A stretch of 18,098 nt of DNA, taken from positions 1-18,098 of the forward strand of contig DASZHA010000048.1 in assembly GCA_035938265.1 (NCBI GenBank), given 5' to 3'. The stretch comes from DASZHA01 sp035938265 (GTDB lineage Bacteria; Chloroflexota; Dormibacteria; DASZGP01). Of this stretch, positions 6,444 through 13,062 are shown one piece after another. Within the stretch, counting starts at the first letter, position 1; every line of letters starts with the position of its first letter. The position numbers and the translations under genes are program-made. The notes beneath the pieces are model-generated. The model was not told where the DNA came from and did not search any database. It saw only the letters and a program-made list of their open reading frames with translations.

Positions 6444-7439
6444 ATGTCGATGACCATCAGTGATAGCCCGCCCGCACCCGCGCCCCAGATAAACAGCGCG
6501 CCTGCGGTCAAGGTCGTGGAGACCACCGAGGACTACGGCAAGTTCGAGATCGAGCCGCTGGAGCCTGGCTTCGGCACCACCCTGGGCAACTCCCTGCGGC
6601 GAGTGCTTCTCTCCAGCCTTCCCGGCGCCGCGGTCACCTCGGTGTCGATCGACGGCGTCGCCCACGAGTTCTCCAGCATCCCCCACGTCCGCGAGGACGT
6701 GACCGAGATCCTGCTCAACCTCAAGGGATTGAACCTGATCTCCCACACCGACGAGCCGGTGCGCCTGGTCCTCGAGGTCAAGGGCCCCAAGGACGTCAAG
6801 GCGGAGGACATCCGCACCCCCAGCGACGTCGAGATCGTAAACCCCGATCTCTACATCATGGCCATCGACGACAAGTCGACCACCGTCCGGGCCGAGATGG
6901 TAGTGGAGCGGGGCAAGGGCTACGTTCCTGCGGACCGCAACAAGAAGGAGGATCAGCCGATTGGCGTGATCCCGATCGACGCCATCTTCAGCCCCGTGGT
7001 CAAGGCCAACTTCCTGGTCGAGAAGACCCGCGTCGGCCAGGACACCGACTGGGACAAGCTGATCCTCGAGGTCTGGACCGACAAGACGCTCAAGCCCGAG
7101 GACGCCGTCAGCCAGGCGGCCCAGATCTTCACCCGTCATCTCGACCTCTTCTCCCGCTTTGGCGAGAGCATCCTGGCGGCGCCGGAGCCCGGCGCCCCGG
7201 CCTCGGGGCCGGCGTCCGGTCTGGCCGACGTACCGGTCGAGGAGCTGGAACTCTCGGTTCGGGCCCTCAACTGCCTCAAAGCCAACGACATCACCAAGGT
7301 CGGCCAGCTGCTGAGCAAGCGTGAGGACGAGCTCCTCAGCCTGCGCAACTTTGGCAAGAAGTCGCTCGACGAGATCAAGGAAAAGCTGGTCGAGCGCGGC
7401 TTCGTGCCGGCTGAAGAGATCGAGCAGGCGTTCTCCTAG
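6444..7439 (+). CDS. rpoA: DNA-directed RNA polymerase subunit alpha
   Basis: Alpha dimerises to start RNA polymerase assembly, and its C-terminal domain touches UP elements and activators. From ATG 6444 the protein is 331 residues. The N-terminal domain begins near VVETTEDYGKFEIEPLEPGFG and contains the dimer motif LGNSLRRVLLSS (about 47-58). A flexible Ala/Pro/Gly linker (APEPGAPASGPASG) leads to the C-terminal domain from about 263, with ELSVRALNCLKANDI; R273 is equivalent to the DNA-contacting R265 of E. coli. RNFGKKSLDEIKEKL completes the helix-hairpin-helix region. An in-frame ATG at 6402 would add 14 residues; the strong Shine-Dalgarno favours 6444. About 20 N-terminal residues before the core are Pro/Ala-rich and not conserved. 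Confidence 0.96.
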   Translation: MSMTISDSPPAPAPQINSAPAVKVVETTEDYGKFEIEPLEPGFGTTLGNSLRRVLLSSLPGAAVTSVSIDGVAHEFSSIPHVREDVTEILLNLKGLNLISHTDEPVRLVLEVKGPKDVKAEDIRTPSDVEIVNPDLYIMAIDDKSTTVRAEMVVERGKGYVPADRNKKEDQPIGVIPIDAIFSPVVKANFLVEKTRVGQDTDWDKLILEVWTDKTLKPEDAVSQAAQIFTRHLDLFSRFGESILAAPEPGAPASGPASGLADVPVEELELSVRALNCLKANDITKVGQLLSKREDELLSLRNFGKKSLDEIKEKLVERGFVPAEEIEQAFS

Positions 7440-7468
7440 TCGATCGGTAGGACCGAGGTCACCAGGCG

Positions 7469-7822
7469 ATGCGACACAACAAGTCCGGGCGAAAATTCGG
7501 CCGCACGTCCGCACATCGCCAGTCGATGACCAACAACCAGATCACGTCACTTCTCAGGTCGGGGCGGATCGAGACCACCGAGGCCAAGGCCAAGGAGCTG
7601 CGGCGCTGGGTGGAACGGGTGATCACCACCGCCAAGGCCGACGACCTCGCCGCCCGCCGTGCCGTGATCAGGCACGTCACCGACCCGGACGTCACCGACC
7701 GCCTCTTCACCAACCTGATGCCCCGCCTCAAGGAGCGTCCGGGCGGCTACACGCGGATCATTCGCAAGGGACCCCGGCACGGCGATGGGGCGCCGATGGT
7801 CCTCATCGAGCTGGTGGATTGA
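7469..7822 (+). CDS. rplQ: 50S ribosomal protein L17
   Basis: L17 lies by the peptide exit tunnel of the large subunit. The 117-residue protein begins MRHNKSGRKFGRTSAHRQSM, the family signature, and continues with IETTEAKAKELRRWVERVIT and the C-terminal GGYTRIIRKGPRHGDGAPMVLIELVD. Length is typical. ATG at 7469 lies 29 bases after rpoA, with a weak GAGG (7455-7458) ten bases upstream. The position after rpoA is standard. Confidence 0.97.
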   Translation: MRHNKSGRKFGRTSAHRQSMTNNQITSLLRSGRIETTEAKAKELRRWVERVITTAKADDLAARRAVIRHVTDPDVTDRLFTNLMPRLKERPGGYTRIIRKGPRHGDGAPMVLIELVD

Positions 7823-7825
7823 CTG

Positions 7826-8545
7826 GTGGGCAACATGCGCTTGGTCCTCGAATACGACGGCACCGACTTCCACGGGTGGCAGGCGCAGCCGGCTGGCCGC
7901 ACCGTGGCCGGTGAGCTGAGCCGGGCCATCGCCACCATCACCGGCGAGTCGCCCCGGCTGATCGCGGCCGGGCGGACCGACGCCGGCGCCCACTCGCTGG
8001 GCCAGACCGTGAGCTTCGAGCTGGGGCGCGAGATCGCTCCCGGGCGGCTGATGACCGGCCTCAACGCTGTGCTCCCCGACGACGTCGCCGTCGTCGACGC
8101 CGATATCGCGCCCGCGGGCTTCCACGCCCGCTTCTCAGCCCGGCGGCGCCGTTATCGCTATGTCGTGGAGAATCGTGAGGCGCGCTCGGCTGTGCTTCGC
8201 AACCACGCCTGGCAGGTCAAGAGCCCGCTCGACGTCGAAGCCATGCGCCAGGCCGCGGGGCGGCTCACCGGCCGCCGCGACCTCGGCGCCTTCGGCAAGG
8301 ACCCGGCAGGGCGTAACACCGTCCGCAACCTCGAGGCGGTCGACGTGACGCCGCTGGCCGCTGGTGGGGTTGGCGCCCTGATCGCCTTCGACCTCAGCGC
8401 CGACGCCTTCCTCTACGGCATGGTCCGGCGCATCGTGGGCTTCCTGGTCGATGTTGGCAGCGGCCGCCGCTCGGCTGGTGACGCCGCTGCCGGTGCGCGC
8501 GTGGCCCCCGCCCGCGGCCTCTACCAGATGGCGGTCGAGTACTAG
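7826..8545 (+). CDS. truA: tRNA pseudouridine(38-40) synthase TruA
   Basis: TruA converts U38-U40 in the tRNA anticodon stem to pseudouridine. The catalytic aspartate is D52 in AAGRTDAGAHS, and the N-terminal LEYDGTDFHGWQ is also characteristic. Near the end, GMVRRIVGFLVDVGSGRRSAGD is followed closely by APARGLYQMAVEY. The stretch between these is about ten or more residues shorter than in most TruA proteins, and the whole is 239 residues against roughly 245-270. The frame is intact and the catalytic core complete. GTG at 7826 starts three bases after rplQ; ATG at 7835 is an equally plausible start. Its stop abuts the rplM ATG. Confidence 0.95.
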   Translation: MGNMRLVLEYDGTDFHGWQAQPAGRTVAGELSRAIATITGESPRLIAAGRTDAGAHSLGQTVSFELGREIAPGRLMTGLNAVLPDDVAVVDADIAPAGFHARFSARRRRYRYVVENREARSAVLRNHAWQVKSPLDVEAMRQAAGRLTGRRDLGAFGKDPAGRNTVRNLEAVDVTPLAAGGVGALIAFDLSADAFLYGMVRRIVGFLVDVGSGRRSAGDAAAGARVAPARGLYQMAVEY

Positions 8546-9013
8546 ATGATCACCAAGACCTACACCCCCAAGGCGTCCGACCTCAAGCCCAGGTGGTACG
8601 TGGTCGACGCCGACGGGCAGACCCTCGGGCGCCTGGCCAGCAATATCGCCAAGATCCTCAAGGGCAAGCACAACCCGGGCTACGCGCCGCACGTCAACAC
8701 CGGTGACTTCGTGGTCGTGGTCAACGCGGCCAAGGTCCACGTCACTGGCAGCAAGCGCACCACCAAGACCTATGAGCGCTATTCGGGCTACCCCAGCGGC
8801 CGTCGCACCCGCACCTTCGAGGAGCAGATGGCGCGCCGTCCCGAGGAGCCACTGCGCAACGCGGTCAAGGGCATGCTGCAGCACAACACCCTCGGCGAGC
8901 AGATGCTGAAGCGTCTCAAGATCTACGCCGGCGCCGAGCACGAGCAGAGTGCCCAGCAGCCTCAACGCATCCGCTTCACCCCCAAAGGAGAGATAGAGCG
9001 AATTGGCGATTGA
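8546..9013 (+). CDS. rplM: 50S ribosomal protein L13
   Basis: L13 is an early-assembling protein of the large subunit. The 155-residue protein has WYVVDADGQTLGRLASNIAK, the HVNTGDFVVVVNAAKVHVTG core and MLQHNTLGEQMLKRLKIYAG, and ends near IERIGD. Length is a little over the usual 142-150. ATG at 8546 follows directly on the truA stop with no gap. The rpsI gene begins 11 bases before its end, and the rplM-rpsI pairing is nearly universal. Confidence 0.97.
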   Translation: MITKTYTPKASDLKPRWYVVDADGQTLGRLASNIAKILKGKHNPGYAPHVNTGDFVVVVNAAKVHVTGSKRTTKTYERYSGYPSGRRTRTFEEQMARRPEEPLRNAVKGMLQHNTLGEQMLKRLKIYAGAEHEQSAQQPQRIRFTPKGEIERIGD

Positions 9014-9398
9014 CACCCCGATCCTCGCCGTGGGCCGTCGCAAGGAGTCGGTCGCGCGCGTCCGCCTGACGTCCGGCCAGGGCGCCATCACCGTCAACGA
9101 CAAGGAGATGCGGCAGTACTTCCTGCGCCGCGTCCTGCAGCAGGCCGTGATGGCGCCGCTGAAGACGCTGGACGCCACCCAGCGCTACGACATCGCCATC
9201 CGGGTGGCAGGCGGCGGGGTCACGGGCCAGGCCGGTGCCGCCGTCCAGGGCATCGCCCGAGCGCTGATCCAGGCCGAGCCGGAACGTCGGGGCGAGCTCA
9301 AGAGTGAGGGCTACCTGACCCGCGATGCCCGCGCCAAGGAGCGCAAGAAGCCGGGGCTGAAGAAGGCCCGCAAGGCGCCGCAATACACCAAACGCTGA
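9003..9398 (+). CDS. rpsI: 30S ribosomal protein S9
   Basis: S9 is in the head of the small subunit; its C-terminal tail reaches the P-site tRNA anticodon. The 131-residue product has AVGRRKESVARVRLTSGQG, the GGGVTGQAGAAVQGIARAL motif, and the conserved C-terminus KKPGLKKARKAPQYTKR. TTG at 9003 gives the family N-terminus and lies inside the end of rplM. A good AAAGGAG (8984-8990) is upstream, but at 12 bases it is farther than ideal. Its TGA is overlapped by an in-frame CTG of the next reading frame. Confidence 0.97.
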   Translation: MAIDTPILAVGRRKESVARVRLTSGQGAITVNDKEMRQYFLRRVLQQAVMAPLKTLDATQRYDIAIRVAGGGVTGQAGAAVQGIARALIQAEPERRGELKSEGYLTRDARAKERKKPGLKKARKAPQYTKR

Positions 9399-9940
9399 GC
9401 TCGAACGCGACCGCGGTCCCAGCGCTCGCTCTGCTCGTCACCATCCTCGCTTCCTGCCAGGTCGGTCCTTTCGGCCAGGCGACGCCAACACCCTCAGCAA
9501 GTCCCACGCCCCTGGCCAACACCGGCATCCCCGCTTCCGACCCCGATGGTCCACGCAAGGTCGCCGAGCTACTCTTCCCCGACGGCGGCAAGGCCTGCGG
9601 CAAGCCCTCCGCCGACGTCTCGCTCTGGGACTACACCGGGTGCCCCGCTACCACCATCCTGATCGCGCGTCTGAATAAGCATCCCCTCCCATATGCCGAG
9701 CAGCTGTGCCGCTGCGCCAAGCCCTACGGCACGCGGGTGTTCGTGACCACGCTCACCACTGACGGCGCCGAGGTGCGGGCCAACCTCGGCATCGACACCA
9801 CCACCCAGATGCTCGATCTCGCGATCGACAAGTCCAGCGGCAGTTGGGCGGCGGCGGACGTCACCTGCGCCTTCCGCGGCACCTCCACCTCGATCTTCTC
9901 GGACGCGCCCACGCTCTGCTATGCGCCATCGGCGCCCTGA
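9395..9940 (+). CDS. Putative Cys-containing lipoprotein without a canonical start codon
   Basis: The frame is open from 9308 to TGA at 9938-9940 but has no ATG, GTG or TTG before 9737. Read from CTG at 9395, which overlaps the rpsI stop as CTGA, it encodes 181 residues. These are a hydrophobic stretch (AVPALALLVTILAS), the lipobox L18-A19-S20-C21, and a Thr/Pro/Ser linker (ATPTPSASPTP) typical of exported lipoproteins, then a globular part with six cysteines (68, 83, 105, 107, 158, 175), an even number that could form disulfides. The signal has no positive N-terminal charge, which is odd. Starting at GTG 9737 would leave only 67 residues without a signal. No family recognised. Alternatives: CTG or ATA (9383) initiation, a sequencing error near the start, or a decayed 5' end. 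Confidence 0.55.
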   Translation: MSSNATAVPALALLVTILASCQVGPFGQATPTPSASPTPLANTGIPASDPDGPRKVAELLFPDGGKACGKPSADVSLWDYTGCPATTILIARLNKHPLPYAEQLCRCAKPYGTRVFVTTLTTDGAEVRANLGIDTTTQMLDLAIDKSSGSWAAADVTCAFRGTSTSIFSDAPTLCYAPSAP

Positions 9941-9953
9941 TCTCTGGGCGCCG
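9930..9953 (+). terminator. Strong GC hairpin over the lipoprotein stop, probable terminator without T run
   Basis: CGGCGCCC (9930-9937) and GGGCGCCG (9946-9953) form a perfect 8-bp stem around an 8-base loop that begins with the TGA stop. The bases after it are GC-rich with no T run, so it is not a classical intrinsic terminator. In GC-rich bacteria such hairpins often end or protect transcripts. It separates the rpsI-linked unit from the next promoter. Confidence 0.45.
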
Positions 9954-9965
9954 GACCGGCCTGAC

Positions 9966-9971
9966 TAGCAT
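9966..9971 (+). promoter_or_regulatory. -10 element of a leaderless-type promoter
   Basis: TAGCAT (TANNNT) ends six bases before the ATG at 9978, the spacing expected when transcription starts at the A of the start codon. No convincing -35 hexamer is visible, and no Shine-Dalgarno precedes the ATG. The same TANNNT-N6-ATG layout recurs at argF. Confidence 0.4.
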
Positions 9972-9977
9972 GGACCC

Positions 9978-10169
9978 ATGCGCGCGCTAGCCGTGGTCCC
10001 CAGCGCCGTGATGATCCTGGTCGGCGCCGTGTTCACCGGCCAGGGCTTCGGCTACATACCGGGCAGCTTCATGACCGGCAGCCTCTTCTGGGGGATCACC
10101 GGGTTGGTGCTGGTCGTGGGCGGCCTGGCGTTGCTTGTATTCGCGGCGCGCCGCGGCTCGCCGCATTGA
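9978..10169 (+). CDS. Small conserved-type two-helix membrane protein
   Basis: A 63-residue protein with two hydrophobic segments (about residues 3-22 and 35-57) joined by a short loop containing GQGFGYIPGSFMTG, and a basic end (AARRGSPH). Small proteins with this kind of G-Q-G...P-G-S-x-M-T/S-G loop occur widely in Actinomycetota and relatives without known function. I cannot assign a role. ATG at 9978 is the only good start; the overlapping ATG at 9970 is in another frame. It follows a hairpin and a TAGCAT -10 box and so is probably its own transcript, perhaps reading on to argF. Confidence 0.7.
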   Translation: MRALAVVPSAVMILVGAVFTGQGFGYIPGSFMTGSLFWGITGLVLVVGGLALLVFAARRGSPH

Positions 10170-10173
10170 GGCG

Positions 10174-10203
10174 TTCTAAGGCTGGGGTGGTCACCCTTAG
10201 AAT
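10174..10203 (+). promoter_or_regulatory. argF promoter with an inverted repeat over -35 and -10
   Basis: TAGAAT (10198-10203) ends six bases before the argF ATG, consistent with a leaderless transcript. TTCTAAGG (10174-10181) and CCTTAGAA (10195-10202) are a perfect 8-bp inverted repeat whose arms are 21 bases apart start to start, about two helical turns, so a dimeric protein could contact both on one face. The left arm falls at the -35 position (18-base spacer to -10) and the right arm covers the -10 box. Between them GGTG-GT-CACC is a second, smaller dyad. The arms do not look like an ArgR box of the TGAAT...ATTCA type. Binding is inferred. Confidence 0.45.
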
Positions 10204-10209
10204 CGAGTC

Positions 10210-11130
10210 ATGTATTCGGCGCTAGCCGCGCGCGACCTACTCTCCATCGGCGATCTCAGCAAAGATGACATCGAGGCTGTCCTCGACTATGCCGTCGAGC
10301 TCAAACAGACCGCTGAAAGGCCCCGGCCGCTGGCCGGGAAGAACCTGGGCCTGATCTTCCAGCGGCCCAGCAATCGCACACGGGTCTCGTTCGAGGTCGC
10401 CATCAACCAGCTCGGCGGCCACCCCATCCCGATCTTCAGCCAGGAGATCCAGCTGGGCGAGCGGGAGTCTGTGGCCGATATCGCCCGTATCCTGGATCGC
10501 TACCTGGACGGCATCATCGCCCGCCTCTACAACCAGCCCGACCTCGAGGACATCGCCGCCAACGCCAACGCGCCGGTTATCAACGCCATGACCGACGCCG
10601 AGCACCCCTGCCAGGTTCTCGCCGACCTGCTCACGGTTCGGGAGCGCTTCGGGGACGGCGCCCGTGTGACCTACATCGGCGACGGCAACAACGTCTGTAA
10701 CTCCTGGATCCTGGCGGCGGCGATCCTTGGCCTCGACCTGCGCCTGGTCATCCCGGAGGGCTACGAGCCCAAGCCCAAGGTTCGCAAGCGGGCCCTGGCG
10801 ATTGGCGGCAGGGAGGTGGAGACCACTCCGCTCAATACTGCGTTGGCCGACACCGATGTGATCTACACCGACGTCTGGAGCAGCATGGGCCAGGAGCACG
10901 AGTCGGAGCGCCGCCGGCGCGACTTCGCCGAGTACCAGGTCAACGCCGAGCTGCTCCGAATGGCGCCGGCGACCGCCCGTGTGATGCACTGCCTGCCGGC
11001 CCACCGTGGCGAGGAGATCACCGACGAGGTCATGGACGGGCCCCAGTCGATCGTGTTCGACCAGGCGGAGAACCGGCTCCACGTCCAGAAGGCGCTGCTG
11101 GGGCTGATCTACGCGCCCCTGGTGGGTTAG
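10210..11130 (+). CDS. argF: Ornithine carbamoyltransferase
   Basis: OTCase joins carbamoyl phosphate and ornithine to give citrulline in arginine synthesis (or the reverse in catabolism). The carbamoyl-phosphate loop is FQRPSNRTRVSFE (PSNRTR at 53-58), HPCQ is at 132-135, the ornithine-binding SMG loop is DVWSSMGQE (221-229), and HCLPAHRGEEI starts at 260. Together they separate it from aspartate carbamoyltransferase. The 306-residue length is normal. ATG at 10210 follows a promoter-like dyad with no Shine-Dalgarno. No other arginine gene is visible here, so it is isolated from its pathway; it ends five bases before cdaA, so the two may be co-transcribed. Anabolic against catabolic use cannot be told from sequence alone. 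Confidence 0.95.
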   Translation: MYSALAARDLLSIGDLSKDDIEAVLDYAVELKQTAERPRPLAGKNLGLIFQRPSNRTRVSFEVAINQLGGHPIPIFSQEIQLGERESVADIARILDRYLDGIIARLYNQPDLEDIAANANAPVINAMTDAEHPCQVLADLLTVRERFGDGARVTYIGDGNNVCNSWILAAAILGLDLRLVIPEGYEPKPKVRKRALAIGGREVETTPLNTALADTDVIYTDVWSSMGQEHESERRRRDFAEYQVNAELLRMAPATARVMHCLPAHRGEEITDEVMDGPQSIVFDQAENRLHVQKALLGLIYAPLVG

Positions 11131-11135
11131 CCGCG

Positions 11136-12092
11136 ATGCTGCAAACCGCCTTCCGCGACGCTCTCGTCTTCCTCCAGGGGAGGGAGTGGTGGCGCGACCT
11201 CCTCGACCTGGCGGTGGTCACCTTCCTGGCCTACCGCGTCCTGCTCCTGATCCGGGGCACGCGCGCGGTCCAGCTGATGGCTGGGCTCGGGGTGCTGGCC
11301 GTGCTGGGGCTGGCGGCCAACGCGCTGCACCTGCAGCTGACCTCGTACATCTTCGGCAACCTGGCGCCCGCGCTGCTCATTGGCGTAGTCATCCTCTTCC
11401 AGCCCGAGCTGCGCCGCGCCCTCGACCGCGTCGGCAGGGTCGGCTTCCTCGGCCGGCCGCTGGCGCACTACAGCCTGCAGCTGCTGGGGCGGCTGGTCGA
11501 CCAGGTCGTGCACGGCACCATCCGCCTTTCGGAGCGGCGCGTCGGCGCCATCATCGTTTTCGAGCGCGGCGTGGGCATCGAGAACTATGCCCTGACGGGT
11601 GTGCGCCTCAACGCGGAGGTGACCGCGGAGCTGCTGGAGGCGATCTTCTTCCCGCGCTCGCCGCTGCACGATGGCGCCGTCATCATCCGTGGCAACCAGG
11701 TGGTGGCCGCTGGCTGCCTGCTGCCGATGAGCGAGGAGGTCGTCACCGCCGGCCGCATCGGCACCCGCCACCGTGCCGCGCTCAGCCTGTCGATGGAGTC
11801 GGACGCGACCATCATCGTGGTCTCGGAGGAAACGGGCAAGATCTCGCTGGTGCAGGACGGCAACCTGCGCAAGGTGGAGGCCGAGAGCCTGCGCCAGATC
11901 CTGCACAACGTGCTGGTGCCGAGCGACACGCCCCTGGTGCCACGTTTGCTCCGTCGGCGTCGGCCCGTGGAGGCAGGCGAGAAGCCCGTTGTCGTCGCTG
12001 AGGTCAAGGGCTCAACCGGGCCTGGGGAGGCAGAGGAGCAAGCCCGGCCGGCGTCGACCGCGCCGGCCCCGCCCAGCGAAGTCACCCCTTGA
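11136..12092 (+). CDS. cdaA: Diadenylate cyclase CdaA (c-di-AMP synthase)
   Basis: CdaA makes cyclic di-AMP from two ATP at the cytoplasmic membrane; c-di-AMP controls potassium and osmolyte balance and cell-wall homeostasis. The N-terminal region has three hydrophobic segments (about 21-39, 45-65 and 71-88), then VILFQPELRRAL, and the DisA_N catalytic domain with the DGA motif (HDGAVII, DGA at 179-181) and the RHR motif (GTRHRAA, 209-213). The core resembles the usual 270-280-residue proteins; a Pro/Ala/Glu-rich tail from about 280 takes it to 318. ATG at 11136 is five bases after argF. Its stop overlaps cdaR as TTGA, so the pair is probably translationally coupled. Confidence 0.95.
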   Translation: MLQTAFRDALVFLQGREWWRDLLDLAVVTFLAYRVLLLIRGTRAVQLMAGLGVLAVLGLAANALHLQLTSYIFGNLAPALLIGVVILFQPELRRALDRVGRVGFLGRPLAHYSLQLLGRLVDQVVHGTIRLSERRVGAIIVFERGVGIENYALTGVRLNAEVTAELLEAIFFPRSPLHDGAVIIRGNQVVAAGCLLPMSEEVVTAGRIGTRHRAALSLSMESDATIIVVSEETGKISLVQDGNLRKVEAESLRQILHNVLVPSDTPLVPRLLRRRRPVEAGEKPVVVAEVKGSTGPGEAEEQARPASTAPAPPSEVTP

Positions 12093-13048
12093 CGATCTTC
12101 ACCCGCAACTGGCGGTTCAAAGTCCTGGCCATCTTCGTGGCCCTGTCGACGTGGTCGGTGGTGGCCTACGCCAACAACCCGCCGGACTCGCAGGCGGTCA
12201 ACGGCCTCGTCGTCGAGCACGGGCCGCCGCCCACCGGGCTGGTGCTTCTCAAGGAGCCGGATACCGTCAGCGTCACCATCTCCAGCCTCAGGGACAAGCT
12301 GTCGGCGTTCAAGCGGGAGAGCCTTCACACCTCCATCGACCTGTCCGGGGCGCGCAGCGGGCACAACCTCGTCAAGGTCAAGATCGACAACTCCGACAAG
12401 AACATCAACGTGCTGGGCGCCGAGCCGGCGGTCCTTGACGTCGAGCTCGACCAGCTGGTCAGCGTCGAGCGGAAGGTCGAGGTCCGGACCCGTGGCACGC
12501 CGGCGTCCTGCTGCCAGGCCCACGATGTCGCCGCCAACCCGGCGACGGTCACGTTGCGCGGGCCGCAGAGCCAGCTTCAGAACGCTGTTGCCTTCGTGAG
12601 CGTGGACGTCGACGGCAAGCAGGCGCAGGTAGCCGAGACCGATACGGTCCAGGTGGAGTCGGCGGACCGCAAAGCGTTGCCGCAGGTCTCCGTCAGCCCC
12701 TCGCAGGTGGCCGCCACCGTGCCCATAGACCTGACCAAGCTGCAGCGAACAGTCCCGCTGCACACCGACTTCACCGGGGCGCTACCGGCGGGCTACCGGA
12801 TCACCCGAATCGACTACACGCCGGTGGTGGTCGAGATCGAGGGGGACCCCGGCTCCACCAGCGGGATCACCGAGCTCAGCACGGACCCGATCAGCCTCTC
12901 CGGCGTCACCGCGGATATCGTCCAGAACGTGAACCTGCGGCCGCCCAAGGGCGTCACGGTGCTGACCAAGGGGAACTTCAACATCCACGTCTTCATCGAG
13001 AAGGACACCCGGGTCCAGCCGACCCCGTTGCCCTCAAGCAGCCCCTGA
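12089..13048 (+). CDS. cdaR: YbbR-domain protein CdaR, regulator of CdaA
   Basis: CdaR is a membrane-anchored extracellular YbbR-repeat protein that binds CdaA and modulates c-di-AMP synthesis in Bacillus and relatives. Here residues 8-28 (NWRFKVLAIFVALSTWSVVAY) form a single N-terminal membrane segment. About three YbbR-like beta-rich repeats follow (roughly 32-120, 127-214 and 221-305), with the typical VELDQLVSVERKVEVRTRG and VPIDLTKLQRTVPLH joints. The TTG start at 12089 overlaps the cdaA stop and places the membrane helix at the expected position. A CC pair at 141-142 and a short Pro/Ser tail are lineage details. The adjacent gene is glmS directly, with no glmM between. Confidence 0.9.
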   Translation: MTIFTRNWRFKVLAIFVALSTWSVVAYANNPPDSQAVNGLVVEHGPPPTGLVLLKEPDTVSVTISSLRDKLSAFKRESLHTSIDLSGARSGHNLVKVKIDNSDKNINVLGAEPAVLDVELDQLVSVERKVEVRTRGTPASCCQAHDVAANPATVTLRGPQSQLQNAVAFVSVDVDGKQAQVAETDTVQVESADRKALPQVSVSPSQVAATVPIDLTKLQRTVPLHTDFTGALPAGYRITRIDYTPVVVEIEGDPGSTSGITELSTDPISLSGVTADIVQNVNLRPPKGVTVLTKGNFNIHVFIEKDTRVQPTPLPSSSP

Positions 13049-13054
13049 TAGGCT
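13049..13054 (+). promoter_or_regulatory. Possible -10 element for glmS
   Basis: TAGGCT starts at the base after the cdaR stop and ends eight bases before the glmS ATG. A TTGCCC at 13028-13033 is a poor -35 with a short 15-base spacer. No Shine-Dalgarno is seen before the ATG, so a leaderless start is possible. The same hexamer occurs at 14896-14901 before the next gene. Confidence 0.25.
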
Positions 13055-13062
13055 GATCGCGA

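Noticed and set aside
6393..7514. 373-codon open frame on the - strand across rpoA
   Set aside because: It is the antisense of a well-conserved gene in GC-rich sequence, has no recognisable domain, and its residues (Leu, Asp, Val, Gly, Arg rich) are typical of shadow frames.
8135..9178. 347-codon open frame on the - strand across truA, rplM and rpsI
   Set aside because: It runs opposite three real genes and shows no motif; it is a composition artefact.
9737..9940. 67-residue gene starting at GTG 9737
   Set aside because: The same frame is open for more than 100 codons upstream with a lipobox and linker, so this is better read as the C-terminal part of the larger lipoprotein.
13049..13062. 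glmS ribozyme before glmS
   Set aside because: Only 14 bases separate cdaR from glmS, and nothing resembling the ribozyme core is present in the upstream coding sequence that I can recognise.
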